Shown: piece by piece, positions 18,659 through 27,350 of the stretch
Numbering within the stretch: position 1 is the stretch's first letter
Layout: every line of letters begins with the position of its first letter
From: Pedobacter sp. R20-19
GTDB taxonomy: Bacteria; Bacteroidota; Bacteroidia; Sphingobacteriales; Sphingobacteriaceae
Assembly: GCF_000708265.2 (NCBI RefSeq)
Contig: NZ_JCKI01000001.1
Coordinates: 372,001-436,000, forward strand
Length of the DNA stretch: 64,000 nt
Direction: 5' to 3'
Made by a program: the position numbers and the translations under genes
Notes under the pieces: generated by a model
Databases searched by the model: none
What the model was told of the DNA's origin: nothing
What the model saw: the letters and a program-made list of their open reading frames with translations, nothing else

Positions 18659-18907
18659 CTATCGATCAATTGATCCCATTACTTTCTGTCCAAAAGCATT
18701 TAATGCATCTTTCTCAGCTGCACCATCGCTTACCATTTGGTGTACCTCTAAAGCACCACAAATATTGGTAATCATCTCACCTGCAACATCAACTTCATGC
18801 TCACTAACGCCCCTGAATTCACAGAAAGCCTCTAACACCTCTAAAGTAGTTTCCAATTGAGCAGGCGTAGTGTTTTGAAACAATTGTCTTATAACCGGAA
18901 TCTTCAT
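18659..18907 (-). CDS. Small conserved protein of the peroxiredoxin-thioredoxin operon (DUF6952-like)
   Basis: 82 residues, helical, acidic, with two Cys (CEF near 28, CGA near 50). I believe it corresponds to the small Bacteroidota family called DUF6952 but the function is unknown. The ATG overlaps the thioredoxin stop by one base (TAATG), so it is translationally coupled as the third gene of the operon; a role in thiol redox control is an inference from that position only. Confidence 0.75.
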   Translation of the reverse strand: MKIPVIRQLFQNTTPAQLETTLEVLEAFCEFRGVSEHEVDVAGEMITNICGALEVHQMVSDGAAEKDALNAFGQKVMGSIDR

Positions 18908-19215
18908 TATTTTATTTTATTAAAAAGTTCAATCAAACCTTCAGCTTTATTGGTCTGCACCTGATCAACCAAATTTCCACCTTCAAAAGCTGCGAAAGTT
19001 GGTAAATTATCAACATTTGCAAATTTACGTGAGTTCGGAAGTTTTTCGGCATCCACAATTAAGAAAGCTACGTCTTCATTTTCTGCAGCCAGCTTTTTAA
19101 ATTTCGGTTTCATGATTCTACAGTTACCACACCATGATGCAGCATACTGAACCATTACTTTTGAGTTGTCTGCTAAATATTGTTGAAGATTATCCTCAGT
19201 TAATTCTAAAAACAT
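18907..19215 (-). CDS. Thioredoxin family protein (WCGNC)
   Basis: 102 residues, cytosolic single thioredoxin fold. The active site is Trp28-Cys29-Gly-Asn-Cys32; Asn in place of the usual Pro should alter redox potential. The cis-Pro region is DNLPTFAAF near residue 70. Sits 13 bases after the peroxiredoxin gene and overlaps the following small gene, so it is probably the dedicated reductant of that peroxiredoxin. Confidence 0.9.
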   Translation of the reverse strand: MFLELTEDNLQQYLADNSKVMVQYAASWCGNCRIMKPKFKKLAAENEDVAFLIVDAEKLPNSRKFANVDNLPTFAAFEGGNLVDQVQTNKAEGLIELFNKIK

Positions 19216-19228
19216 AATGTTTATTTAA

Positions 19229-19861
19229 TTAGTTAGCGGCTAAATATTCAGCAACGCCATCTCTGTTTGCGTTCATTGCTTCTTTTCCTTCTTCCCAGTT
19301 TGCAGGGCAAACCTCGCCATGTTTCTGAACGTGAGTATAAGCATCAATTAAACGTAAATATTCTTTAACATTTCTACCCAATGGCATATCGTTTACACTT
19401 TCGTGGAAAACTTTACCAGTTTCGTCAATTAAGTATGTGGCTCTGAAAGTAACGTTTGAACCAGAGAAAGATTCATTTCCCTCTTCGTCGTAGTTAACTT
19501 CTTGATCTAAAATATCTAAAATTCCAGATAATTGTCTGTGGGTATCAGCTAAAATCGGGTAAGTAACACCTTCAATACCACCATTGTCTTTTGGCGTATT
19601 TAACCAGGCAAAGTGAACTTCGTTTGTATCACAAGATGCGCCGATTACGATGGTATTTCTTTGTTCAAATTCAGGTAAAGCCGCTTGGAAAGCATGTAAT
19701 TCTGTAGGGCAAACAAATGTAAAATCTTTTGGATACCAGAATAATAATACTTTGCTATTTTTATTTACAGCTTCTTCAAATACATTGATTTTCAAGTCAT
19801 CACCCATGTCTGACATTGCATCAATACTAACACTTGGGAATTTTTTACCTACTATTGCCAT
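19229..19861 (-). CDS. 2-Cys peroxiredoxin (AhpC/Prx1 type)
   Basis: 210 residues. Reduces H2O2 and organic peroxides. Peroxidatic Cys51 lies in FTFVCPTELHAF; the resolving Cys185 lies in HGEVCPANW near the C-terminus, so it is a typical dimeric 2-Cys enzyme. First gene of prx-trx-DUF6952-like operon with a good promoter 27 bases upstream. The thioredoxin gene next door probably supplies electrons, as no AhpF is adjacent. Confidence 0.93.
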   Translation of the reverse strand: MAIVGKKFPSVSIDAMSDMGDDLKINVFEEAVNKNSKVLLFWYPKDFTFVCPTELHAFQAALPEFEQRNTIVIGASCDTNEVHFAWLNTPKDNGGIEGVTYPILADTHRQLSGILDILDQEVNYDEEGNESFSGSNVTFRATYLIDETGKVFHESVNDMPLGRNVKEYLRLIDAYTHVQKHGEVCPANWEEGKEAMNANRDGVAEYLAAN

Positions 19862-19887
19862 AATATTTTGTCTTTAATTTTGTGCCA

Positions 19888-19918
19888 CAAAGGTAAGGCT
19901 AAAAGAGGAGTCAATCAA
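19888..19918 (-). promoter_or_regulatory. Peroxiredoxin operon promoter
   Basis: Reading the minus strand: TTG at 19918-19916 (or 19914-19912), then -7 box TACCTTTG at 19895-19888. Spacing 16-20 bases; leader about 20 bases to the ATG at 19861. Confidence 0.6.
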
Positions 19919-20017
19919 CCCCGAACTACTAATAGTTAATTGTATTTATTGATAACGATATAGATGAAAGCTATATTGTTTGTATGAAGTATAGTGGAGT
20001 TCTATTTCTTTCCTTTG

Positions 20018-20083
20018 CTGTCATGCTGAGGTACGAAGCATCTATTTCATCGGTTGCAGATGCGTCGTACCTCAGCATGACAG
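20018..20083. repeat. Intergenic inverted repeat (GTCATGCTGAGG variant)
   Basis: Arms CTGTCATGCTGAGGTACGAA and an inverted partner ending CAGCATGACAG, with the GAAGCATCT inner core; one mismatch in 26. It is the most nearly perfect member of the intergenic repeat family in this window. Lies between the peroxiredoxin promoter and the end of the S9 peptidase gene. Confidence 0.8.
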
Positions 20084-20141
20084 TAAATTCAGGGTTGCTG
20101 CAAATAAAACCCTTCCTGGTTTTAATAGAAATGATTTTTAT

Positions 20142-22526
20142 CTACTTCTTCAACGTATTTTCATACAGTTTAAATATCCTCTTATACTCATCCGTCCAAC
20201 TGCTCGGCTCTACAAAACCATGGTCTTCAACCGGATAAACTGCCAGCTCCCAATTGTCTTTTCCAAGTTCAATAAAACGTTGTGTTAAACGAACAATATC
20301 CTGGAAATGAACATTCACATCCACCATTCCATGTGCCATAAGTAAATTTCCTTTTAATTTGTCAGCAAAATAAATCGGCGAACTTCTTTTATAGGCAATT
20401 GGATCATTGAATGGTTCATTTAGAATGTTTGAGGTATATCCATGATTATAATGTGCCCAATCGGTAACTGAACGTAAGGCAGCACCGCTGGTAAAAACAT
20501 CAGCTTCATTAAACATTGCCATTAAAGTAATAAAGCCGCCGTAAGATCCACCATATAAACCTACATGTTTAGGATTTACGCCATATTTCTCGACCAGAAA
20601 TTTTACTCCATCAGCTTGATCAGTTAAGTCTTTACCACCCATGTGGCGATAAATACCGGTGCGGTGATCGCGACCATAACCAGAACTTCCGGTATAATCA
20701 ATGTCAATTACGGTGTAACCATTATCGGCCAGTAAATTATTAAACATAAACTCCCGGAAGTACGTGCTCCAGCCAAAGTGAACATTTTGCAAATAACCAG
20801 CACCATGTACAAAAACTACTGCAGGATGATTAGGATGTGGCTTTTCAGATTTATAAACCCTGGCATAAACATCAGCACCATAACGGTTTTTAAAACTCAC
20901 CAGATCTGGTTCACGCCATGGGTAAGACTTAAATTCAGCTGATGTAGATTCAGTAACTTTTGTAGCTTTTGCACCAACTTGATTGGGTTGAATATATAAC
21001 TCACCAGGTTTGTTCATGTACGAATAATTGATGGCCACATATTTTTCATCAGGTGAAAGGATAATTTCATTTAAGCCTTTCATCATTGTGATTTGAATAG
21101 GCTGACCGCCACTAACGCTGATCTTAAAGAAATTTGTAATGCCGGGATGTTCCTTATTGGCTTTAAAATAAAAGGTTTTTTTATCTTTAGAAAGCTGTAC
21201 AGACTGAACCTCCCATTTGCCTGATGTAAGCTGCTTTTTCTCACCAGTTGAAACATTGGTTACATAAAGGTGTGAATAACCTGTTGCTTCACTTTGGTAA
21301 TAGAAGTGATTATTATCTACCCAGCCTGTGTTTCCCTGATAAAACCCGCTAATGCCAGGTCCACCAATCCAAGCCTCATCACGCTGACGATCAATTAAAG
21401 AAAACTGACCTGTAGAAGCGTCTAATTTTAAAATCCAGCGGTCTTTGTTATCTTGCGATGTGGCGATAACAATTCCTGAAGTTCCGGTTTCATTCCATAA
21501 CGGACCAAAAAAATTAACCGGCCGATCTACATTTTTCTTTTTCAGGGTATCAAGCGCTTTCGGATAATCTTTTAAATAATCAGGCAGATCCTTTATCCCT
21601 GGAATGGTTGATGGCTGAAACGCGTATACAGAATCTCTTTGCCTGTCATAAATAAAACCACGAGATACATTTTCATTTTCACCAACCTTCGTTCTTCCTG
21701 GAATATCTTCAGTATATCCTGATGCAGTAACGTAATTAGGGATGATGGTGTTATGGTTATTTTGTGCAGGCGTGGTGAGTTTGTAAGTAACATAACGGCC
21801 GTCAGGGCTGATCACGACTTCATTCAGAAATTGATCTTCAGTATATAATTCTTTTAATGATTTTGTATCGGCAGGAGGAGAGCCAAAACGACCTCTGCCT
21901 GAGCGGTTGCTACCCTTTGTTTCTGAATTTCTTTTTTTGATGATATCAAACAATGTTGTTTGTTCTGCTTTCAGCCATTGATCTTGTTCCGTTCCCGGCT
22001 GCGATTTTGCTTTTCCAGCTTTTTTACCTTTAACAAAATTAGTGAGCTGTTTGGTTTCCGCAGACTTTAAATCAACTTCAAAAAGATTATCTCCTAATTG
22101 ATAAACAACATTTCCATTAACCAGGAAAATCGGATTACTTTCACGCTCTAAAGTATTCGTCAGGCGGGTTTCTTTATTGGATTTAGTTTGTAGAAGGTAA
22201 ATGTCTCCACTTTTCTCCACTAAACCAAGTGAGCGATTTTGATTATAAACATAGTTTAAACTTAACAGTTTTTCATCTTCTTTATCGGCAGATTTAATAG
22301 GTTTAGGAGATGAAGTGGTAACTTTGTAAAGTTCTTCTTTAACCTTATTTTCAGGGTTCCAGTTAAAGTAAAGTGTTTTACTATCGGCTGTCCAGCGGAA
22401 ATTAGTTGGCGAAGTTCCCATCCATTTAGGGTCTCGCATAATTTTTTCGACTGTTAAGGGGGCAATTTGTTGTGCAAAAGTATATTCGCCCGTACAGAGC
22501 AAAAGGAAAAATAAATATTTTTTCAT
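20142..22526 (-). CDS. Secreted S9 family prolyl oligopeptidase / DPP-IV-like peptidase
   Basis: 794 residues from the ATG at 22526, which starts a proper signal peptide (MKKYLFFLLLCTGEYTFAQQ); a longer frame upstream has no coding character. Residues about 25-520 form the beta-propeller with WD-like strands; 560-794 is the alpha/beta hydrolase domain. Catalytic Ser661 in YGGSYGGF, Asp in HGMVDVNVHFQD and His in YPVEDHGF near the end are all present. Such periplasmic enzymes cut dipeptides after Pro or Ala from peptides. A GSNRSGRGRFG insert near 210 is low complexity. No operon partner. Confidence 0.9.
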   Translation of the reverse strand: MKKYLFFLLLCTGEYTFAQQIAPLTVEKIMRDPKWMGTSPTNFRWTADSKTLYFNWNPENKVKEELYKVTTSSPKPIKSADKEDEKLLSLNYVYNQNRSLGLVEKSGDIYLLQTKSNKETRLTNTLERESNPIFLVNGNVVYQLGDNLFEVDLKSAETKQLTNFVKGKKAGKAKSQPGTEQDQWLKAEQTTLFDIIKKRNSETKGSNRSGRGRFGSPPADTKSLKELYTEDQFLNEVVISPDGRYVTYKLTTPAQNNHNTIIPNYVTASGYTEDIPGRTKVGENENVSRGFIYDRQRDSVYAFQPSTIPGIKDLPDYLKDYPKALDTLKKKNVDRPVNFFGPLWNETGTSGIVIATSQDNKDRWILKLDASTGQFSLIDRQRDEAWIGGPGISGFYQGNTGWVDNNHFYYQSEATGYSHLYVTNVSTGEKKQLTSGKWEVQSVQLSKDKKTFYFKANKEHPGITNFFKISVSGGQPIQITMMKGLNEIILSPDEKYVAINYSYMNKPGELYIQPNQVGAKATKVTESTSAEFKSYPWREPDLVSFKNRYGADVYARVYKSEKPHPNHPAVVFVHGAGYLQNVHFGWSTYFREFMFNNLLADNGYTVIDIDYTGSSGYGRDHRTGIYRHMGGKDLTDQADGVKFLVEKYGVNPKHVGLYGGSYGGFITLMAMFNEADVFTSGAALRSVTDWAHYNHGYTSNILNEPFNDPIAYKRSSPIYFADKLKGNLLMAHGMVDVNVHFQDIVRLTQRFIELGKDNWELAVYPVEDHGFVEPSSWTDEYKRIFKLYENTLKK

Positions 22527-22724
22527 GAATTTGGATTGGATGCTGCAATTTAGATATTGCATAAGCCAATTCATCAAGGAAATGGAAATGTTACAACTAA
22601 ATTTAACCATAGATTTAGGTTACATTGATTTAGCTGGTAGTATATTCTCCAGATTAATTTGCTAAATGCTCAATGTCCATAAACAAATAATCTGCGTATC
22701 TGCGGCAAAGTTCTTCAAAGGTAA

Positions 22725-23909
22725 TTATCTGATTACCCTTCCCATTTTATCCACATTAACCTGATCAAAAGGTTTTAAATATTCATTAATAATTACCGAA
22801 AATTCTCTTCGGTTTAATACTTTTTTCAAATCATATTTAGATGAAAATTTATAGCTGCTATTCCATTTTTTTTGCAGTTCCATTTTGGTGGCGTCAACAG
22901 CTTTATTGCCAACATATGAAACCAGTAAGATGGTATTTTCTAAATTAACTGGCACATCTTTGTGGTCGTCGAACCAGATTTGAGCTTTATAATAGTAATC
23001 TTTTATCGGCTGTTTAATTTCTTCATTAGTAACTTCCTTTTCCGGGTTAAAGAAAGCCTTTTCATTTTTAATCTCTGCTTTTAAGATTCCGGTGATCCCA
23101 ATTTTCTGGATGGCAAGCCAGTTCGAATCTGTGACTTTCACATCGAGAAAAGGGATCAAAGGAAGTTTATAGGTTAAGAGTTCTCCTTGAATCGTTTTTA
23201 AGTTAGATAAGCTGGTTTTCGTTTTAAAAAAGGCTGCATAGGCTGCGGTAGCTCCGGCTGCCTGACCAATCTCTATGCTATTGGAGTTAACGTATAATAA
23301 ATTTTCCTGATCAGGAATCAACAAGTGATATAAAGATAAAAAGTTTGGAGTACCAGTAATACCGGAAATGGTTGTGCGATATAGGTTTTCGGTATAATTT
23401 AAAGCGCTCAGGTGCACTGGTTTTAAACTGGCAATATTTAATTTAGAAAGAAGCTGATCATTGTTGTCTGCCACAACCAGGACTTTAGCTTTTATGCTTT
23501 TACTTTTACTGATTTTGGCCTCCCATCCACTACCAGAACGTTCAATAGCGACAATAGGTGTGTCATTAATAATTTTAAACAATTTAATGCTGTCTACTTT
23601 ATCTTTTCTTGTATTTTTCTTTTTTGTTTGGGTTGATTTTTCTTCTAAATCTTTGATATATGCAATTCCCCTCAGCTTTACATTTTCATAAATTTTATAG
23701 ACTTCTGCTGATTTCGTCTCTTTAATTTTATCCAGACTAAAAGGATTGCCTTGAGTTAAAATGACCACACTGGCGCCAGAGCGTGAAACCTGTAGACCTG
23801 AAGAATAGGCGGCATCAGCATTTCCTAATATTAATACATCCGTTTTAATAGTTTGTGCGAAAATGAGTGTAGGAATCAAACAAGCGAAAACAAAAAATAA
23901 CTTCTTCAT
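22725..23909 (-). CDS. Secreted FAD-dependent oxidoreductase-like protein, degenerate
   Basis: 394 residues with signal peptide (LFFVFACLIPTLIFAQ). Mature start TDVLILGNADAAYSSGLQVS resembles the dinucleotide fold of FAD_oxidored proteins (DVVVyGGTaAGv), but GxGxxG is replaced by G-N-A-D-A-A and the rest is short of the family's usual size and Cys motifs. KAKVLVVADNNDQLLSK resembles the second nucleotide-binding strand. I infer a diverged family member that may no longer bind FAD. Single gene; 113 bases divergent from the DinB-fold gene. Confidence 0.55.
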   Translation of the reverse strand: MKKLFFVFACLIPTLIFAQTIKTDVLILGNADAAYSSGLQVSRSGASVVILTQGNPFSLDKIKETKSAEVYKIYENVKLRGIAYIKDLEEKSTQTKKKNTRKDKVDSIKLFKIINDTPIVAIERSGSGWEAKISKSKSIKAKVLVVADNNDQLLSKLNIASLKPVHLSALNYTENLYRTTISGITGTPNFLSLYHLLIPDQENLLYVNSNSIEIGQAAGATAAYAAFFKTKTSLSNLKTIQGELLTYKLPLIPFLDVKVTDSNWLAIQKIGITGILKAEIKNEKAFFNPEKEVTNEEIKQPIKDYYYKAQIWFDDHKDVPVNLENTILLVSYVGNKAVDATKMELQKKWNSSYKFSSKYDLKKVLNRREFSVIINEYLKPFDQVNVDKMGRVIR

Positions 23910-24022
23910 CTGTGGATTTTAAATTCATTGCAATATGCTTTAAAAGCATGAATTTTTTATGATCAAGCGTATTCATTTTAATTAAATGGCAAAATGCAAC
24001 GTAAAAAACATATTTTGGTGCT

Positions 24023-24568
24023 ATGGATTTAGAACAACTAAAGTACCCGATTGGACTATTTATCATGCCTGAAGTTTTCGATAAATACCAGACAGATGTC
24101 TGGATCGCAGAAATTGAAGCGCTTCCGGCTCAAATTAAACTAGCCACAGCACATTTAAGTGAAGAAGAATTGAACCAAAGTTATCGTCCGGGCGGCTGGA
24201 CATTGCGACAGGTTGTACATCATCTTCCGGATAGTCATATGAATGCATATATTCGTTTCAAGCAGGCTCTTACTGAAGATGTGCCTATCATCAGGCCTTA
24301 TTATGAGGAAAGGTGGGCAGAAACAGAAGAGGCAAAAAATGGTGATATTAACATGTCAATCGCCTTATTAACGGCATTACATCAACGGCTGGTGTCTTTT
24401 TTAAAGACTTTAAAACTAGATGATTATCAAAGAAAATACATACATCCTGCGCAAGGAAAAGAATTAAGTCTGGCAAATATGTTGGGGATGTATGCCTGGC
24501 ATGGAAAGCATCACCTGGCTCATATTGAGCATACGATGAAAGGTAATTTGAACACAGCTATACAATAA
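24023..24568 (+). CDS. YfiT/BstA-like DinB-fold thiol transferase
   Basis: 181 residues. Starts MDLEQLKYPIGLF and carries the metal histidines of the YfiT family: one in RQVVHHLPDSHMN (near 70) and two in WHGKHHLAHIEH (near 165). Family members are nickel- or zinc-dependent S-transferases; in low-GC Gram-positives BstA uses bacillithiol, and Bacteroidota also make bacillithiol-type thiols, so detoxification by thiol conjugation is the likely role. Length and start agree with the family. Confidence 0.85.
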   Translation: MDLEQLKYPIGLFIMPEVFDKYQTDVWIAEIEALPAQIKLATAHLSEEELNQSYRPGGWTLRQVVHHLPDSHMNAYIRFKQALTEDVPIIRPYYEERWAETEEAKNGDINMSIALLTALHQRLVSFLKTLKLDDYQRKYIHPAQGKELSLANMLGMYAWHGKHHLAHIEHTMKGNLNTAIQ

Positions 24569-24717
24569 GATAATCTTATATGCCTTACATGGTTAAATCA
24601 AATGTAGTTAGCTTATTTCACTTTAAAATTCGAGTATAACAAGTTTGTAATTTTACGATGTAAGGTACATAAGCGCAATAAAGCTGAAATAGTAATAAAT
24701 AATCATTTAATATTTAA

Positions 24718-25437
24718 TTACATCAATATCAACATCATTGCGCTCATGCCTATCATTATGGCATCTTCAACAATCGTTACCGTACTCATGGGTAAATTAA
24801 AAACAGCGCCAAGGCAGGCACATTGAATCTTTTTCTTGTTGATTACGCTTTCTAAAACACCCAAAATACTTACAGTCATTACAATTAGTGTAACCCAGTT
24901 TACAATAACAGGGGATAAGTTCAGTGCGAAACTTAAGCCTAATCCCAATTCAATAAAAGCATAAATGTATCCCCAAGGACTAAATTTTTTTGCTACGATA
25001 TCATACATGGCATAACTTTCAGCAAAAGCTTTTAGGTTCAGCATTTTGAAAAACGAAAAGGTGAGGAAGAAGCCTGCCATGAAAACCCGCATAAATACCA
25101 TAATATCTATCGGGCTATTCTGTAATGAAACGATCAAGGAAATAGCTGTAACATAGCCAAAAATTAATAAAATGGGTTTGTAGGTCGCTGCCCAGGATTT
25201 CGTTTCTTCAACCACTTCATTAGGTGTTGCATCAGAAATTTGATATTTACTTTCCTGACCGCCCAAAGCTTGTTGTAAAGCATCTAAACTAATGTGTTTA
25301 TCCATGCTAATTGTTGCTGAGCTGGCCTCTTTAGAAACTTCAACCGAAGAAACATCAGGTAAAATTAAAAGGTTATTTTTTACTTTATTTTCGCAACCAC
25401 TACAGGTCATGCCTGTGAGTTGATAGGTATGTGTCAT
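24718..25437 (-). CDS. HMA domain fused to MauE/DoxX-like membrane domain
   Basis: 239 residues from the ATG at 25437; a longer frame begins with TTG inside the promoter and is rejected. N-terminal heavy-metal-associated domain with GMTCSGC (Cys12, Cys15), then four hydrophobic segments at about 85-210 and a CAC motif (IQCACLGAVFNLPMS) near 205, as in MauE/DoxX redox-associated membrane proteins. The cytosolic metal-binding head plus redox membrane domain suggests handling of copper or another soft metal. It is the first gene of a loose metal cluster that continues to 30325. Confidence 0.85.
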   Translation of the reverse strand: MTHTYQLTGMTCSGCENKVKNNLLILPDVSSVEVSKEASSATISMDKHISLDALQQALGGQESKYQISDATPNEVVEETKSWAATYKPILLIFGYVTAISLIVSLQNSPIDIMVFMRVFMAGFFLTFSFFKMLNLKAFAESYAMYDIVAKKFSPWGYIYAFIELGLGLSFALNLSPVIVNWVTLIVMTVSILGVLESVINKKKIQCACLGAVFNLPMSTVTIVEDAIMIGMSAMMLILM

Positions 25438-25452
25438 GATAAAATGTTTATG

Positions 25453-25460
25453 CAAATTTA
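25453..25460 (-). promoter_or_regulatory. -7 box of the HMA-MauE gene
   Basis: TAAATTTG on the minus strand matches TAnnTTTG, 15 bases upstream of the ATG at 25437, giving a leader of about ten bases. No clear -33 TTG. Confidence 0.5.
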
Positions 25461-25663
25461 CCTATCGTACAGGTGATAACCGTTACAGAATAATCATAAA
25501 GTTTTATAAAATTTTAGGTTATGGTTATCTGGAGAAGAATGGTAGATTGGAGTTGGAAATTTTAAGTTTCTTTTCATCATTAACGGTTATTGGATTTTGA
25601 CCATTAAGAAGGTTAAGATTGAAATTGATTTATACCGAAAACAGTCTTCTGTTTATTTGTTTA

Positions 25664-25702
25664 CCCTAAACCCTAAACCCTAAACCCTAAACCCTAAACC
25701 CT
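25664..25702. repeat. CCCTAAA tandem array (plant-telomere-like), 5.6 copies
   Basis: Five exact 7-base copies of CCCTAAA plus CCCT, directly before the stop codon of the dioxygenase gene on the opposite strand. On the minus strand it reads (TTTAGGG)n and starts within one base of the TAA, so the mRNA 3' region would be G-rich with five or more GGG runs. Confidence 0.95.
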
Positions 25703-25703
25703 G

Positions 25704-26528
25704 TTACCCCACTAAAACAGAAGTCATGGTCAGCGAACCGCCAACTGCTTTGTCATTAAAGAAAGAAATCTCTTCCCGATCGTTTTTTAAGCCTAAAGTG
25801 TAGATCAATGGTAGATAATGTTCCGGTGTTGGAATAGCCAGCATCGCATCCGACCCAAGATTACGATAATTAATTAATGGCTGATGATCGCCATTTGCAA
25901 TGAGATTTTTGAACTTATCATTCATTTCATTTGCCCAATCGTATCCGCCACCATTAATCATTTCCCAGCTTATCATTCGGAGATTATGTACCATGTTTCC
26001 GCTGCCGATAACTAAAACACCTTTTTTTCGAAGTGCATAAATCTCTTTCGCAATTTCATAATGATCTGCCGGTGATTTGGTATAGTCAATACTCAACTGA
26101 AGAACAGGAATATTTGCATCAGGATACATGTGCCTTACAATAGTCCAGGTACCGTGGTCTAATCCCCAGTCGTGATCCATACCCACAGACACTGATTGAA
26201 TCAGGGTAGAAATCTCTTTGGCCAGTTTCGTATCGCCGGGAGCCGGATATTGAACGTCAAAAAGCGCTTGTGGAAAGCCACCAAAATCATGAATGGTTGA
26301 AGGGAAATCCATCGCTGTAACGAAAGTTCCATGGGTATACCAGTGTGCCGAAACAACCAGAACAGCTTTAGGTACTGGGATTTTTTTGGACAGATCTGCC
26401 CAACTCTCACTAAATTCATTATGCTCAATGCCATTCATAGGTGACCCATGACCGATAAAGATCGTAGGCATAAGATCCGTCTGAGGCAAGCGTTGAGTAA
26501 AATTTCTAAATTGAGATAAAGTGGACAT
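25704..26528 (-). CDS. 4,5-DOPA extradiol dioxygenase family protein (YgiD-like)
   Basis: 274 residues, the family's normal size. LigB-type class III extradiol dioxygenase fold, cytosolic, non-haem metal. Metal and catalytic residues appear in PTIFIGHGSPMN (His near 27), LVVSAHWYTHG (near 60) and DHDWGLDHGTW (near 120), and a later His in GSGNMVHNLR (near 185). Plant and bacterial homologues cleave DOPA to betalamic-type products; the natural substrate in Bacteroidota is unknown. The stop codon directly abuts the telomere-like array. Confidence 0.88.
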   Translation of the reverse strand: MSTLSQFRNFTQRLPQTDLMPTIFIGHGSPMNGIEHNEFSESWADLSKKIPVPKAVLVVSAHWYTHGTFVTAMDFPSTIHDFGGFPQALFDVQYPAPGDTKLAKEISTLIQSVSVGMDHDWGLDHGTWTIVRHMYPDANIPVLQLSIDYTKSPADHYEIAKEIYALRKKGVLVIGSGNMVHNLRMISWEMINGGGYDWANEMNDKFKNLIANGDHQPLINYRNLGSDAMLAIPTPEHYLPLIYTLGLKNDREEISFFNDKAVGGSLTMTSVLVG

Positions 26529-26545
26529 AGCACGTATTTTTAAAA

Positions 26546-26626
26546 CGTCATTTCGACTGAAGTGGAGAAATCTTTGAAACTAATTGAAAGATTTCTCGAT
26601 TTTTCTGGACTTCAATTGAAATGACG
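26546..26626. repeat. Intergenic inverted repeat (GTCATTTCGA family)
   Basis: Arms CGTCATTTCGACTGAAGTGG... and inverted ...CAATTGAAATGACG, inner core GAGAAATCTTT / AAAGATTTCTC. It fills the spacer between the YceI and dioxygenase genes, ten bases from the YceI stop, and may serve as the YceI terminator. Confidence 0.8.
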
Positions 26627-26635
26627 GTCTAATTA

Positions 26636-27208
26636 TTATTTTGCCTGAACGAATTCTAAGTTCAATTTAATGGTTACATCTTTAGCAACACCAGCACCGG
26701 TTGGATCATATTTAATGTTATAATCTAAACGGTTGATTGTGGTGGTAGCGCCAAAACCAGCTTTGGTATTCCCTTGCTGATCTTTTGCAGTTCCGCCGTA
26801 TACCACCGCAAATTTTACATCCTTGGTTACATCACGAATGGTTAATTTACCGCTTAATTCATAATTGTTACCGCTTAATTTTTTGAAAGATGTGCTTTCA
26901 AATTTCATTGTTGGAAATTTCTCAGCATTAAAAAAGTCATCTGTTTTTAAATGGCCATCACGCATATCAACACCAGTGGTAATACTATTTACATCAACTG
27001 TAAAAGAGATTTTAGCATCAGTTAAATCTGGTTTAGCCGCGGTAACTGTACCATCAAATTTCTTAAATGATCCATCAACGAATGAAATGCCCATGTGTTT
27101 AACGGAAAAGTTAACAAATGAGTGCATTGGATCTATTTTCCAGCTGGTTTGTGCAAATGAAGAGATGCTAATAGAAGCCGCTACTAAGAATAAGAATAAT
27201 TTTTTCAT
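26636..27208 (-). CDS. YceI family periplasmic lipid-binding protein
   Basis: 190 residues with signal peptide (LFLFLVAASISISSFAQ). The YceI lipocalin-like barrel is recognisable: WKIDPMHSFVNFSVKHMG, GVDMRDGHLKTDDFFNAEKFPTMKFES, and GFGATTTINRLDYNIKYD. Family members bind polyisoprenoid-like lipids in the periplasm. The exact role here is unknown. Single gene, between the dioxygenase and the AraC regulator. Confidence 0.92.
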   Translation of the reverse strand: MKKLFLFLVAASISISSFAQTSWKIDPMHSFVNFSVKHMGISFVDGSFKKFDGTVTAAKPDLTDAKISFTVDVNSITTGVDMRDGHLKTDDFFNAEKFPTMKFESTSFKKLSGNNYELSGKLTIRDVTKDVKFAVVYGGTAKDQQGNTKAGFGATTTINRLDYNIKYDPTGAGVAKDVTIKLNLEFVQAK

Positions 27209-27350
27209 GTCTTGTTTTTCTTACAAATGTATGCTTACATCTTAAGCGATAGTGTTGATGTATGATAAGAAAAATTAAACTACCTGTAATTCGCTCTGCT
27301 GTAATAACTTAGGTTTTAGATGTCATCAAATCAAATTCATTAGGTAGGAA

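Noticed and set aside
22527..22610. 28-codon N-terminal extension of the S9 peptidase
   Set aside because: It precedes a typical signal peptide start at 22526; export would fail with the extension.
25438..25455. TTG start six codons upstream of the HMA-MauE ATG
   Set aside because: The TTG is part of the TAAATTTG promoter box, and the HMA fold begins properly from the ATG at 25437.
25664..25702. CRISPR array or eukaryotic contamination at the CCCTAAA array
   Set aside because: Units are 7 bases with no spacers, and both flanks are bacterial genes in continuous order, so it is a local tandem repeat.
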